A DNA stretch of 64,000 bases, from assembly GCA_963921795.1 (NCBI GenBank), contig OY997653.1:2775999-2839998 (forward strand). Direction: 5' to 3'. Under the pieces are notes generated by a model, which was not told where the DNA came from, did not search any database, and was given only the letters and a program-made list of their open reading frames with translations. The stretch comes from Nannobrachium achirus. Its lineage: Eukaryota; Chordata; Actinopteri; Myctophiformes; Myctophidae. Positions within the stretch are counted from its first letter, which is position 1, and every line of letters begins with the position of its first letter. Position numbers and translations under genes: made by a program. Below, in pieces: positions 33,888 through 46,870 of this stretch.

Positions 33888-34172
33888 TAATCCTCCATTT
33901 TAAATAAGTTTGGGCTTCACCACATCAACTTCAACACATACTGTGAACTTTCAGAACTTTACTGACACCAACCCTGAGATGGATGAATAAATAAGATAAC
34001 ACATCTCAGACACAGCTTCTAGTCGGTCCAGAGATGCTGCTTAAAACAAGTAAACAGTATGTCTACCATCCAGCACCCTACTGGGATCAAACAGCATCTC
34101 TCAGCCTGGACACCAAAGACAGGCTCCCATGGCCTACTTCATGAAAGCATTTCGGAGAATATGGAGAGAGGA

Positions 34173-34204
<32 letters not shown>

Positions 34205-34436
34205 TGCGTGCGTGTTGTTAGAGAAGGGGTTAGAGAAGACTTTTGGGTGCCCAAGGCTTTTTGAAAAGCGTATGAAGTCTTCTGCAGCTGGAGCTGTATC
34301 ATGCACCACGTTTGAGGGAGCTTACTTGAGCATAAAATTGGATATTAAACGTGAAGTCTGACTGGTGTTATCTGCTGCGAGGGGAAGGGGTGGCAGCCTG
34401 GCAGTGAGGAGACTGGGACTGCACCATAGTTCCACA
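33888..34436. other. Unassigned stretch with GT/GCGT microsatellite
   Basis: Positions 34173-34215 are (GT)n and (GCGT)n. Nothing else recognised. Confidence 0.45.
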
Positions 34437-34437
34437 A

Positions 34438-35274
34438 TTGCGACCGTAGGTCGAAGTTTACAGTTTAGTATACGGACGGTCACAGCTTGACCGTATCTCT
34501 GTCTATAACGTGTCCTGGCACTGTGGTTTCCCTGACACATCACTGTGACATCAAAGTATATCTGCACTGACTCTGACCTCCAAGGACCTTCCAGGGAGGG
34601 TGCTCTTGTGCGTCTTGCGGCATCACCCTTTCTTGTTTTTTTTCTTTTGCTAGTTGTTTTTATCGCTCTGACTTTGGACACTGCACTATTAGGTTGTGTT
34701 AGTAGTTTTTTTTTAGTATTTCTGCTGGTGTTTGACATGATGTAGAGATACTTGTTGCACTAACTAGCATTGACTGTTATGGTCACTTTGATTTGGGCAC
34801 TGTATTATATTGATAGTTGTGCTTTAGGACACTTTATGTATATATATTTATATATATATATTATTTGTTCCCTTTATTGTTGTACCTTGCTCTTACTGTA
34901 CTTACTGTACTCTGTACTCTGTTCTTGTTTTTTTCTTTTATCTTTTTCATACTTCTCTGTAACTTTGTAAATAGCCTTATACTGCTGTGCTGCCTCTGGG
35001 CAACTGATTTTCCCCTTGGGATAATAAAGGTATCTATCTATCTATCTAGTGATGTTAGATCCTCAGAGCAGGGATCTCCAAATATGGGCATAAAAGGCTG
35101 ACACATAACTGTGACATCACAGGTGACTTCACAGTGATGTCAGATACTCAGAGCAGGTATCTCCATACATGGGCATAAAAGGGATTGTATGTATGATGTC
35201 AGATGACAGAATCCATATACTGTATGGCCAAGACAGATGGTGCGTTTCGCCCCTTAAGCGTCTTACTGGTACAG
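34438..35274 (+). mobile_element. Helitron-like repeat split by a LINE 3' end
   Basis: Begins ATTGCGACCGTAGGTCGAAG and TATCTCTGTCTATAACG, is interrupted at about 34560-35048, and resumes with TGATGTTAGATCCTCAGAGC, GGGCATAAAAGG and GTGACATCACAG to end GCGTCTTACTGG followed by T. It mirrors 19728-20306. Confidence 0.45.
34560..35048 (+). mobile_element. Non-LTR retroposon 3' UTR with (TATC)n tail
   Basis: T-rich sequence with CTTACTGTACTCTGTACTCTG and GGGCAACTGATTTTCCCC leads into GGGATAATAAAGG and (TATC)n, the tail also seen at 23698-23770. It sits inside the Helitron-like repeat around it. No coding sequence is left. Confidence 0.55.
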
Positions 35275-35344
35275 TACTATATCCACAACTTTCCAACATC
35301 CCATCGTGCATTGCGCCGAATGTGCAGGCAGCTTCCGGCGCCGC

Positions 35345-35465
35345 AGCCGAGAGTGATCTACAAGCTCACAACGGTTGCATCTGCGACGCGACGTGAGCTT
35401 GAACGTCTGCTGTTAACCGGAGGTGTCCCGCAAATAATGCTACAGTAAATTCTGGCGGAAACAGG
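35345..35465. repeat. Variant hairpin block shared with 28735-28862
   Basis: GAGAGTGATCTACAAGCTC through GGTTGCATCTGCGACGCGAC to GTGAGCTTGAACGTCTGC, then AACCGGAGGTGTCCCGC. The stem uses the same ATCTACAAGCTCAC core as the dispersed palindrome but different outer sequence. It follows GC-rich CTTCCGGCGCCGCAGCC. Confidence 0.6.
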
Positions 35466-35539
35466 TGGATACGTGCAGTTATTATCCCTGTTCCGCCTTG
35501 CTGTGATACCTTTTTGTGGGCTCGCTAAAAGGCCAGACC

Positions 35540-35760
35540 AGTATGTTATACCAAATCTTTATATGTCAAGTTTATTCTCCTCCAAAAAATGACCGACAGT
35601 ACAAAGGCAGGGCCCTTAGCCAATGAGGAAGGGCGTTCTTGGTGACATCACCACAGACAAGTGCGACCTGATATAAATAACAACATCACGTATGTTATAC
35701 CAAAACTTTATAGACCAAGGTTACCAACAAGGCAGGGCCCTTAGCCAATGAGGAGCAGCC
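35540..35760. repeat. Partial direct repeat
   Basis: GTATGTTATACCAAA(A/T)CTTTATA and CAGGGCCCTTAGCCAATGAG occur twice, near 35549-35623 and 35690-35753. Origin unknown. Confidence 0.6.
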
Positions 35761-37254
<1,494 letters not shown>

Positions 37255-38160
37255 AAAAATCCACTCGTCCTAGACAATTTGCCCTCCTGGCCCCCAAACC
37301 GTGGAATAAACTCCCTGTCGCACTTAGAACTATACTCACTCCCTAGCTTCCATTAGAACTACAGACTCACTCCCTAGCTTCCATTAGAACTACAGACTCA
37401 CTCCCTAGCTTCCATTAGAACTACAGACTCACTCCCTAGCTTCCATTAGAACTACAGACTCACTCCCTAGCTTCCATTAGAACTACAGACTCACTCCCTA
37501 GCTTCCATCAGAACTACAGACTCACTCCTTAGCTTCCATTAGAACTACAGACTCACTCCCTATAGCTTCCATTAGAACTACAGACTCACTCCCTATAGCT
37601 TCCATTAGAACTACAGACTCACTCCCTATAGCTTCCATTAGAACTACAGACTCACTCCTTAGCTTCCATTAGAACTACAGACTCACTCCTTAGCTTCCAT
37701 TAGAACTACAGACTCACTCCCTAGCTTCCATTGGAACTACAGACTCACTCCCTAGCTTCCATTGGAACTACAGACTCACTCCCTAGCTTCCATTAGAACT
37801 ACAGACTCACTCCCTAGCTTCCATTAGAACTACAGACTCACTCCCTAGCTTCCATCAGAACTACAGAATCACTCCCTAGCTTCCATTAGAACTACAGAAT
37901 CACTCCCTAGCTTCCATTAGAACTACAGAATCACTCCCTAGCTTCCGCCGTGGACTGAAGACTCACTTCTTCAGACTCCACCTAAACCCATAGCACTACT
38001 GTAACACTTCCCTCAATGACCATACATGAAGCTACAAGCTAGATAGCATTTTTTTAGGTTTTAGAAACTTTTTTTACGTGCGTGGTCTACCTATGTCATT
38101 GTTTTTCTAGATAGATATTCCTATGCATTGTTATATTGTTGACGTACTGACATATTATCT
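37255..38160 (+). mobile_element. LINE 3' end carrying a 31-bp minisatellite
   Basis: Before the array one frame reads PWNKLPVALRT (about 37299-37331), after it FRRGLKTHFFRLHLNP (from 37943); together these are the conserved C-terminal end of many non-LTR reverse transcriptase proteins. Between them 37346-37942 is a tandem array of about 19 units of 31 bp (33 bp in a few), built on CTTCCATTAGAACTACAGAC. The 3' UTR at 38018-38150 matches 44285-44420. Confidence 0.75.
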
Positions 38161-39215
38161 TGCTTTTTATATTGATAAACTGTAAGTGCAGATAGTGCAA
38201 TAGTAGTCTCTAGTACACAAAACACAAATTATCCAACCGTCATCTTTTGGTCAAGACACACCTTGCAGGGCATGCATTTATGCATGTCTCTAATAGATTG
38301 CATGTCTCTTATCATTGCAAATACGTGGCGTTCCACAAGGTCTCATTCTCTGGGGCCTGTTCATTAAAAGAACCCGTTAACAAACCTGGGCTTATAGCCA
38401 TCATCTCCTCCATCCGTTTGAGTCCAGATTTATTGCTGCTGTGCGCCTCGGCGGCTGTGGCTGTGTCTAATGGATCTTTTGTCTCCAGTTCTCAGAGGAG
38501 GGGGAGAGAGCATGCTGTCGAATGGTGGACACTCAGCCTAGGCTTTAAGCCTGTTATACTCTGCAGTATACGATGGTGTCACTTGGCGAAAATAACTGAT
38601 TTTCGGCAAGTGACACTGCTGTGCAATGGAGTAGGCTATAAGTAAGCTTTAGTCACACACCTTTCTCTTTAGGCGTAGTATTTCCTCTTAGCTGTGTAGA
38701 CACCAGTAAGCTGTTTTGAGACATTCTGTTGTGTTTACTATTCCTCTATCTCTTGAATTTAATCCTACAGTTACAGTACACTGACCAAACCTAAAATGAT
38801 CAATTTCTTAATACGAATCTTGTCAATGAAAGTGTTATCATCTGACAACTGAGGGCTATCCCTTAAAAAGTACATAGTTGGATTGTGAGATCAATAGATT
38901 TAATCAGAGACGGTTTTCAAATTATAAAATTGTTCCAGGGGTGGGGGGTGGTCCCAAAGATAGCGGCTTCTTTCAGAATGCTACAATGATTAATACTTCT
39001 CAAATCACCTTGTTTTAATTAAGGAGGAAAAAGAGGTCTGTGAAAAAGAGGGCTAATCTTTATTAATTAGGCTTCCTGCACCATTGACTCGCTGGGAGGA
39101 TTGTTATAAAATGTGCTCTGAAGTCACATGATGGTTCATTTATCAAGACCTCCCCACGGCACACACATACGTTAGCATCCACCGGGGAATACCATCACAA
39201 AAACGTGTGTGCGCG

Positions 39216-39246
<31 letters not shown>

Positions 39247-39586
39247 ACACACTCACATGCGCGCGCACACACGGTAGGTGGGCACCAAAATGGACTGGAA
39301 AACTGAAATGGTTAAGGATTAATTCACTGAATACTTCATTCTTCAACTGTGTTCCTCAACTAAAATGACAGCTGTTCACCTCAAAATCTGTTATTTCCAG
39401 TGTGGTGGGACTCACTTCAAATTTCACTTTGATCCTACTGTATTATCCTGTAATGAGTTATCTCTCCTGACTAGATAACATTTATATCCAAATGTCTGGA
39501 AAATATATGTTCTGTTTACTAAAAAGCTGTAGAGACCCCTACTGAACAAACATAATAGAGCTATTTAAAACTAACTTTAAAGGGAT
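38161..39586. other. Unassigned stretch with CA microsatellite
   Basis: (CA)n with CGCA interruptions at about 39205-39270. A 132-codon open frame at 38247-38645 has no family signature and no supporting splice context. Confidence 0.4.
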
Positions 39587-39590
39587 CCCT

Positions 39591-40068
39591 GGCTAATACG
39601 ACAAATATGCCTTAATACATTATAATTGTCCTCTATAATTACAATGTAAAATTAAAAACACCTCAATTATTTTATTTCTTCTAGAAATAGCTAATCTTTC
39701 ACTGAATAGGGGAAATGCCCGTCGCAAGTTGATGATGTCATAAATGTCATGTGTGATCTATCCCTATGGAATTTATGGCATGCATGTGAAAATAAAAACA
39801 AATGTAATACTTCCTATGGTTAATATGACCATCAAATCAATATTTAAAATGATTTTTTTGCACATGCATGCCATAAGTTCCATAGGGATAGACCACACAT
39901 GACATTTATGACATCATCAACTTGCGACAGGCATTTCCCCTATTGAGTGAAAGATTTGCTATTTCTAGAAGAAATGAAATATTTAATGTGTTTTTAATTT
40001 TACATTGTAGTTATAGAGGACAATTATAATGTATTAAGGCATATTTGTCGTATTAGCCAGGGATCCTT
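39591..40068. mobile_element. TTAA-flanked foldback MITE (AGGGATCCCTGG ends)
   Basis: TTAA at 39587-39590 and 40069-40072. The ends AGGGATCCCTGGCTAATACG and their near-perfect complement continue as arms of about 210 bp around a roughly 60-bp centre (CCTATGGTTAATATGACC). Fits a piggyBac-type non-autonomous element; no coding. Confidence 0.85.
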
Positions 40069-40072
40069 TTAA

Positions 40073-41260
40073 CAAAGGAATATCACTTACACCACCTTTA
40101 TTGTCATCGAGCAACATGGCGTATGATGTTTGACGTATAAATCAAAGTATAAATCAGCTTTAGGTCTCTTTCCAGGCGGGACACATTTCATAACCTTTGT
40201 CCGAGACCCAGTCCCACGTTGCCTTTTATTGATTCGATTACAAACCGGGTGCGATTCATCTGTGCTTAACAATCACAGTCTCTAATGGATCTCCAAAGTG
40301 CTCCATTCCAGGCTCATCTGTCAGTTACTCTGCTGGGCTGGCAGTAAAGCCCAATACCTCAGGGTGCCATTGTGCTCTAAAGCTGGCCATAGATCAACCA
40401 GGTGATGCCACTGCTGGCCCGGATTGTCTTTGCTCAATATCTCCTGTCAGCGATCCCTAAGTCTGCCTCTGGCCTGACCTCCTACACCCCTCTGGATTAT
40501 CCTGCATCTGTAATTAAATGCAGTCAAGGAGAACAGGGGATAGAGAAGAGAGGAGAGGAGAGGAGAGGAGAGGAGAGGAGAGGAGAGGAGAGGAGAGGAG
40601 AGGAGCGGAGCACAGGCATCCATATTTTATCAGCTGGCAGATTAGCAAACAGTCAAACTGCACATCAGTTATTCTGTTTGACTGAATAGCTCAAATCTTC
40701 AACCACTTGAGCCATATAATCAAACGTGAACTTGTTGATCTGCTATTTTTGAAAAACTTTGAACGTTTTATTTTGTGTCATTTATTGTCATTTATTATTA
40801 TGACCAAAATGGGGAAGCAATGCACACATATATACTGTAAGTGGACGATGCAATACAGTGTGCATATTTGTGTGTGACAGACAGAGCGAGAGAATGAAAT
40901 AGTGATTCGGAGCGAGAATGTGTGAAGGCAGTGTCAAGGTTGATTTGTTTGCGCGAACGACTGAGCGTGAAAGTAATTACCGTTTGTTTGGGCCTCAAAT
41001 GCCTCCACACTTTCCGTAATACAAAAGAGAAATGGGGCACACGTTCATTCTGCGTACATCAATACTTAAAGTTGCATATCTCCATTTGCCAGCAGCCATG
41101 TGTTGTAGATTTGCATATATACAGTGCATAATCCCCTTATGCAGATGTGCTTGGTTTGGCGCACGCCCACACATGCTAATTATACCAGCGACCGAGATCC
41201 CTGCGATGGCAAATCAGCAGAGTAGACGAGGAATAAAAAGAGAATCTTCTGGCACAGCCA
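40073..41260. other. Unassigned stretch with (GGAGA)n
   Basis: (GGAGA)n at about 40540-40605. One arm of the dispersed palindrome, TTGTTGATCTGCTATTTTTG, at about 40733-40752. Nothing else recognised. Confidence 0.5.
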
Positions 41261-41525
41261 TGCCCTGTGTCACCATGAAGCTCTTCAACCCTCATATTCA
41301 CCACTACAAACACATCCATGTCCTGGGTCACCATGAAGCTCTTCAACCCTCATATTCACCAATACAAACACATCCATGCCCTGGGTCATCAAAGCTCTTC
41401 AACTCTCATATTCACCACTACAAACACATCCATGTCCTGGGTCACCATGAAACTCTTCAACCCTCATATTCACCAATACAAACACATCCATGCCCTGGGT
41501 CACCCAAGCTCTTCAACCCTCGTAT
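41261..41525 (+). repeat. 58-bp minisatellite, about 4.5 units
   Basis: Units contain CTGGGTCACCATGAAGCTC and TTCACCA(C/A)TACAAACACATC. Two unit types alternate (ending CACTAC or CAATAC, beginning TGCC or TGTC), so the array grew as dimers. The His/Pro-rich 176-codon open frame here is a repeat translation. Confidence 0.85.
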
Positions 41526-41526
41526 G

Positions 41527-41762
41527 TCATTAATATACCTTAGAGGAGTTGTGTGGAAATAGAAACAAAGTTCCCCCCCTTCTGTGTTGCCTAGAACTGG
41601 AAGATTGATTTTGGTGTTTGTATTGTAAAGTACAATGTGTGATGTCATCAAGTTGTACTTTACAATACAAACCCCAAAATCAATCCTCCAGTTCTAGGCA
41701 ACACAGAAGGGGGGGAACTTTTTTTCTATTTCCACACAACTCCTCTAAGGTATATTAATGAC
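41527..41762. mobile_element. Near-perfect 236-bp foldback
   Basis: Arms of about 105 bp begin GTCATTAATATACCTTAGAG and end with the complement, around a centre with GTGTGATGTCATCAAG. It directly abuts the minisatellite. No flanking duplication can be read because the flanks join the inverted repeat. Confidence 0.8.
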
Positions 41763-41898
41763 ACAGTTCAATATTGAAAATGGGTGGTCTTTCCCTTTAA
41801 TAACCACATGAACCCTAACATCCCTATTCATGTTAGATAGGCCTTACTAACCACATGAACCCATGAACCCAACATCCCTATTCAGGGCATATTATAGC

Positions 41899-42669
41899 CA
41901 GTGGTAGAAAAGATACTCAAATCCTTTACTTAAAGGTCCGCTGACACGCCCCAAAAAAATAGTATGATACAGTAGGTCAACAGTAGGTCACGTGGTCTCT
42001 CTGAAAACAGTCTGAAACAGTCTGAAACTCATGTCACAGTGTACTCTGCCCCTCGCCCCCCAACAACAGCTGACCAGTACAGTAAGTAGTCTAAGTACAT
42101 TCAATTAATTTGATTGGCTTATAATTGCGCATTCCCACAATGACATCATAAAAATATAAGTTAATATTTTAAGATTACTTTTTAAAGTGACAGTACCCCT
42201 TTAGGTGACAGTTAAGTAAAAGTATCAATAACACAATGTAGAAATACTCCGATACAAGTAAAAGTCCGGAGTTCCACATTTATACTCGAGTAAAAGTACA
42301 AACGTATTGGCATCAAAAAGTTTACAATTTTCAAGTCTTTTGAAATTAGCTGATCTACAAACTCACAATGTGTCACGATGTGACGCATTGTGAGCTTGTA
42401 GATCGACTATTTCCAAATGGCCGAAATGTATAGGGTTGAAGTGGTTAATGTAATAATGTTTTGTAATAATAATCAATCTACAAACTAACTATAACTGAAG
42501 TTTTCAAATAAATGTAGTGGAGTAAAAGTACAATATTTGGATCAGAGATGTAATGAGTCAAAGCAAAAGTATTGGAAATTGGAAATACTCTCAAGTAAAG
42601 AACAAATACCTAAACATTGTACTTTAATAGTAGGCCTACAGCACTATGTAAATGTACTTTACACCAATG
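41899..42669. mobile_element. hAT-like element (CAGTGGTGTAAAGTAAC family), degraded ends
   Basis: The ends CAGTGGTAGAAAAGATAC and TACTTTACACCAATG; interior AAGTAAAAGTAC sequence as in 8625-9408. A TTAA element is nested at 41934-42200, and a 79-bp dispersed palindrome with paired variant CACAATGTGTC / GACGCATTGTG lies at 42339-42417. Confidence 0.7.
41934..42200. mobile_element. TTAA-type MITE, nested
   Basis: TTAA at 41930-41933 on the left and TTAG at 42201-42204 on the right. The ends AGGTCCGCTGACAC and GTGACAGTACCCCT are imperfect inverted repeats. Confidence 0.5.
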
Positions 42670-43165
42670 GTTATAATAGGCAAACATTCAGTGAAAGTAG
42701 ACAAATGTTCAGCAAAAATAGGAGATCTGCAAGCTCACACCGCGTAGCTACAGGTCAGGAGCTGATTGGCTATATTTAGTGAAGAGATTTGGTTTAGATG
42801 GAAATAGTAGGGGGCGCACAGACTCCTGTCCTGGGGAACCCCTGTCAAGGAAGTATAAGGTTTAATTGGTTAAAACACTTCCAGCGACAACAACTGCAGC
42901 CACATCCTTTATAGAGTGTACAGAAATTGGAACCAAATGGGCCGTTACAGGTCCGTTTGGTTCCATTTCTACACTATTCTCAGTTAGCGGTCCATTTGGT
43001 TTGATTTGTTCACTGTTCAGAGTTAAATTAACAACAAGGGTTTTACTGTGCAGCTGAAAACCACAAAGTAGAGGTTTGGTTCTGAACGGCATACGCATTT
43101 TAAACACTTAAATTAACACTTCTTTAGGATAGGTTCAAGTTTTATTCACTGTGTGTGTATGCAGA
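42670..43165. other. Hairpin arm and a hairpin-MITE relative
   Basis: One palindrome arm (AAAATAGGAGATCTGCAAGC) at about 42712-42750. About 42905-43060 has GGAACCAAATGG, GGTTCCATTTCTAC and GTTAAATTAACA, the hairpin MITE of 48716-48827 in expanded form. The rest is not recognised. Confidence 0.5.
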
Positions 43166-43168
43166 GAA

Positions 43169-43889
43169 CAGTGGTTCTCAACCTTTTCAGGCCGCGACCC
43201 CCAAAGTAATCATATTTTAACTGGGGACCCTCACAACCGTGCTGCCTCTAATATTTGTCAATTTGGCCAATGTTTAATTTGTCATTTCAGAATTATCACT
43301 TTAGAAAATGTGCAAGATACCCTCTGTACTTAACCCATTTGTAGCCGATCCCGAGAATACTCGTGAAAAATACTCGAGTACTCGGAGTGCCAATCCCGAG
43401 TATACTCGCGCTGTATACTGTATACAGTAAAGCTGGCAATCTTACCGTACGGTCCGTTGGAAAGTGCTGGCACGATTGGACTCGCCGTCTTTAATGTGCA
43501 TTTTCTCCAAAAAACACTTTTGAAGCCAAGGATGGCATTAGATTCTCGCTATAATAACACAAACTGAAAGGCAACGATCGGCCATTACAGCAACCGCATG
43601 GGACGATGACCACTTCCGGTGAATGACGTCATGACGTCAAACAGGAAATGTTTGCGCAATCGACTTCTGGCCTTCAAAATAAGAGACTGGCCGCAGACGG
43701 AGCAGGCGAAAGGCGCGCTGGACATTTAACCCGTTCATGTCTGGAGCACTAAATGGGTTAAACTTTATGTTGGTTTGTTTACTGTTGAGTGAGAAAACAA
43801 TCTTGCACATTAGGTTAATCCTCTGGGGACCCCCCAAAATAATTTGGGGACCCCCCTGGGAGTCCAGACCCACAGGCTGAGAACCACTG
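43169..43889. mobile_element. hAT-like element (CAGTGGTTCTCAACC family), reverse, without hairpin
   Basis: The ends CAGTGGTTCTCAACC and CTGAGAACCACTG. The family hairpin is missing: the sequence goes from ACAACCGTG straight to CTGCCTCTAATATTTG. A TTAA element is nested at 43334-43757. No matching 8-bp flanks. Confidence 0.75.
43334..43757. mobile_element. TTAA-flanked element (CCCATTT...AAATGGG), piggyBac-like
   Basis: TTAA at 43330-43333 and 43758-43761; ends CCCATTT and AAATGGG. Near the left end GCCGATCCCGAGAATACTCG and GCCAATCCCGAGTATACTCG repeat about 46 bp apart, each with a CGAG/CTCG palindrome, paralleling 27500-27946. Non-coding. Confidence 0.75.
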
Positions 43890-44284
43890 ATTTAAAACAG
43901 CAACAACCACCCAGTGTCAGTTATTAATGGTTAATGACATCATGACCCAGTTGAAGGGAAATTGGTTTATTACTTGGAAGGTTGAACACGTTCTGAAAGC
44001 ACTCCCTCCCTGCGCTTCGTCTAATAATGTTTTCAGCTCGTTAACCTGCCATGCAAGTTTATTCCTCTCAGCACAAGCATAACAATTAACGTTTAACTGC
44101 TGATTTTTATTGTGCGAGTGATTTTAATTAACCCTGTCGGTGTTGTATATTGCTCCTGCTAATTTCACCTCTTTCAACATGCATCCTGTCCCTATTCTGT
44201 AGTTGAAAGGCACTCAACTAATACTGCATCTACTGAGGGCAGTGAATTTACCAGTAAGACGCCTAAGGACGTCATCTGCCATCT

Positions 44285-44420
44285 GTCTATGACCATACAT
44301 GAAGCTAGATAGCATTTTTTAGGTTTTAGAAGTTTTTTACTGATTAGGTGCGTGGTCTACCTATGTTATTGTTTTTTTCTAGATTGATATTCCTATGCAT
44401 TTGTTATATTGTTACATTGT
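44285..44420 (+). mobile_element. LINE 3' UTR, first segment
   Basis: Matches 38018-38150 closely (CCATACATGAAGCTAGATAG, GTGCGTGGTCTACCTATG, ATATTCCTATGCATT). It continues at 45581-45625 and 46528-46575 on either side of two insertions, ending in the L2-like tail GTCGCTTTGGATTAAAAG and GTCTGCTAAATGCC. Confidence 0.68.
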
Positions 44421-45580
44421 TGTCTCCACCAGCCGAAGGCATGGGGGAGAGTATGTTTTCCCCTCCGTCCGTCGGTGCGTGCGTCCGTCCGTCCGTCCGT
44501 CCATCCGTCCGTGCGTCCTCGCAGTTTGTGAGCACCTAATCTCAGTCGCCGTTGGCACGGTCGCTGCCAAAGTGAGCACACACATTCCCTGGATGCCAAT
44601 CTAGAACCTCTGCCCTAAATTTTTCAAATGGGCCTTTTCTAGCGCCACCTAGTGGCCGATGTTCGCAAAACACATTTCTGTGCACTACTCTTACAGATTT
44701 TGTCCAAAAATCCTACAAATCGGTAGGCAGTATCTCGACAGTCATGTGATCGACACAGATCTGTCCAATTTTGCATATTCCATCCTGATTGGCTAAGATT
44801 GGCTTCCAAAGTTTGTAGGATTGAGCCGTTTTGAACAAAATGCCTCAAATCACAAACGCAAAGTGCAATTATCATGAAATCGCGCACACACGTTCCCACT
44901 AGGCCGAGGAAGAAATGCCACTTTTTTTTTTTTTAATCAGCCTCATGGTGGCGCTATAACAGGCCGATTCGTGGTTTTACCTATAACTCCACCGATCAGT
45001 TTCAAACTTTGTAAGCGCACTCCCTAGAGGCTAAGGATAAACCTTTGCCCTGCATTTTTCACATCAGCCTTTTATAGCGCCACCTTTGGGCCGACATATG
45101 TAAAACACATTTTTGGATATTACTCCTTGAGATTTTATGCAAAAATCACGCAAATCGGTACACAGTATCTCTATAGTCATGTGATCAAGTCCGATCAGTC
45201 TGATATTTCATATTCCATCCTGATTGGCTAATTAGCTTCCAAAGTTTGCAGGATTGCTCCGCTTTTGAACAAAATGCCTCAAGTCATCAACACAGCTTGC
45301 GATTACCGTGAAATTTGCCACACATATTCCCACTAGGTCAAGGAACAAATGCTACCTTTTTCACATTGGCCTGTTATAGCTCCACCATTAGGTAGACTTT
45401 AGCAAAACACATTTTTGGAACACAATGCTTCAAATCATGCATGCAGCGTCCGATTGCCATGAAAGATCTAAGGTGAAGAACATATGCCACCCTTTTTACA
45501 TTGGCCTATTATACAGTAGCACCACCAGGACGCACGGCCTGGTGGAGACCTGTGCTCGGAAGAGCACTGCTTCTAGTTGT
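44421..45580 (+). mobile_element. Helitron-like repeat, copy 1
   Basis: Starts TGTCTCCACCAGCCGAAGGC, then (GTCC)n, CGCAGTTTGTGAGC, and three degenerate tandem monomers each with TAGCGCCACC, AAAACACATTT and CATCCTGATTGGCTAA. It ends with hairpin GTGCTCGGAAGAGCAC, TGCTTCTAG, then T, like a Helitron 3' end. The 5' base context (G before TC) does not fit perfectly. Confidence 0.5.
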
Positions 45581-45625
45581 TAATGTACTGACTGCTTATT
45601 ATAGTGATGTGTATTACCTGCTTAT

Positions 45626-46527
45626 TGTCTCCACCAGCCGAAGGCTGAGGGAGAGTATGTTTTCCCCTCCGTCCGTCCGTGCGTCCGTCCGTCCGTCCGT
45701 GCGTCCGTCCGTGCGTGAGTGCGTCCTCGCAGTTTGTGAGCGCCTAATCTCAGTCGCTGTTGGCCCGGTCGCTGCCAAAGTGAGCACACACATTCCCTGG
45801 AAGCCAATCTAGAACCTCTGCCCTAAATTTTTCAAATGGGCCTTTTCTAGCGCCACCTAGTGGCCGATGTTCGCAAAACACATTTCTGTGCACTACTCTT
45901 ACAGATTTTGTCCAAAAATCCTACAAATCGGTAGGCAGTATCTCAACAGTCATGTGATCGACACGGATCTGTCCGATTTTGCATATTCCATCCTGATTGG
46001 CTAAGATTGGCTTCCAAAGTTTGTGGGATCGAGCCGCTTTGAACAAAATGCCTCAAATCACAAACGCAAAGTGCAATTATCATGAAATCGCGCACACACG
46101 TTCCCACTAGGCCGAGGAAGAAATGCCACTTAATTTTTTTTAAATCAGCCTCATGGTGGCGCTATAACAGGCCGATTTGTGGTTTTACCTATAACTCCAC
46201 CGATCAGTTTCAAACTTTGTAAGCGCACTCCCTAGAAGCTAAGGATAAACCTTTGCCCTGCATTTTTCACATAAGCCTTTTATAGCGCCACCTTTGGGCC
46301 GACTTATGTAAAACACATTTTTGGATATTACTCCTTGAGATTTTATCCAAAAATCACGCAAATCGGTACACAGTATCTCTATAGTCATGTGATCAAGTCC
46401 GATCCGTATGATATTTCATATGCCATCCTGATTGGCTAATATTAGCTTCCAAAGTTTGCAGGATTGCACCACCAGGACGCACAGTCTGGTGGAGACCTGT
46501 GCTCGGAAGAGCACTGCTTCTAGTTGT
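45626..46527 (+). mobile_element. Helitron-like repeat, copy 2
   Basis: Same start, monomers and terminal hairpin as copy 1 but with two monomers, not three. The two copies are very similar and lie 45 bp apart within the same LINE 3' UTR, so either two independent insertions or a duplication followed by loss of a monomer. Confidence 0.5.
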
Positions 46528-46619
46528 AAGTCGCTTTGGATTAAAAGTGTCTGCTAAATGCCTAAACTGTAAACTCTATATGGATTCTGTTAGTGTCGTT
46601 TTCCTAACAGGGCATCACC

Positions 46620-46870
46620 TGTAATACAATCCCTTTTATGCTCATACTGTATATGGATATCCCTAACATAATCCAGTTTATGCCCATATATGGAGATCTC
46701 TGCTCGGAGTATCTGACATCATTGAGATGTCACCTGTTTATGCTCATATAAGGAGATCCCTGCTCTTGAGTTTCTGACATCACGGTGATGTCACAGTGAT
46801 GTGTCAGGGGAACCACAGTGTCAGGCGTTACCCGTGCAGACGGACAGATACGGACAAGCTGTGACAGTTC
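46620..46870 (-). mobile_element. Fragment of the CATATATGGAGATC repeat
   Basis: Contains CCCATATATGGAGATCTCTG, GTGATGTCACAGTGATG and ACAGTGTCAGGCGTTA as in 19728-20306 and 34438-35274. Ends not recognisable. Positions 46978-47050 additionally resemble the hairpin MITE at 48716. Confidence 0.45.

Noticed and set aside
37346-37942. CRISPR-like array, from regular 31-bp repeats
   Set aside because: Units are contiguous with no unique spacers; it is a minisatellite inside a LINE end in a vertebrate genome.
41032-41562. 176-codon His/Pro-rich repetitive open frame
   Set aside because: The 58-bp minisatellite happens to stay open in one frame; no other evidence of coding.
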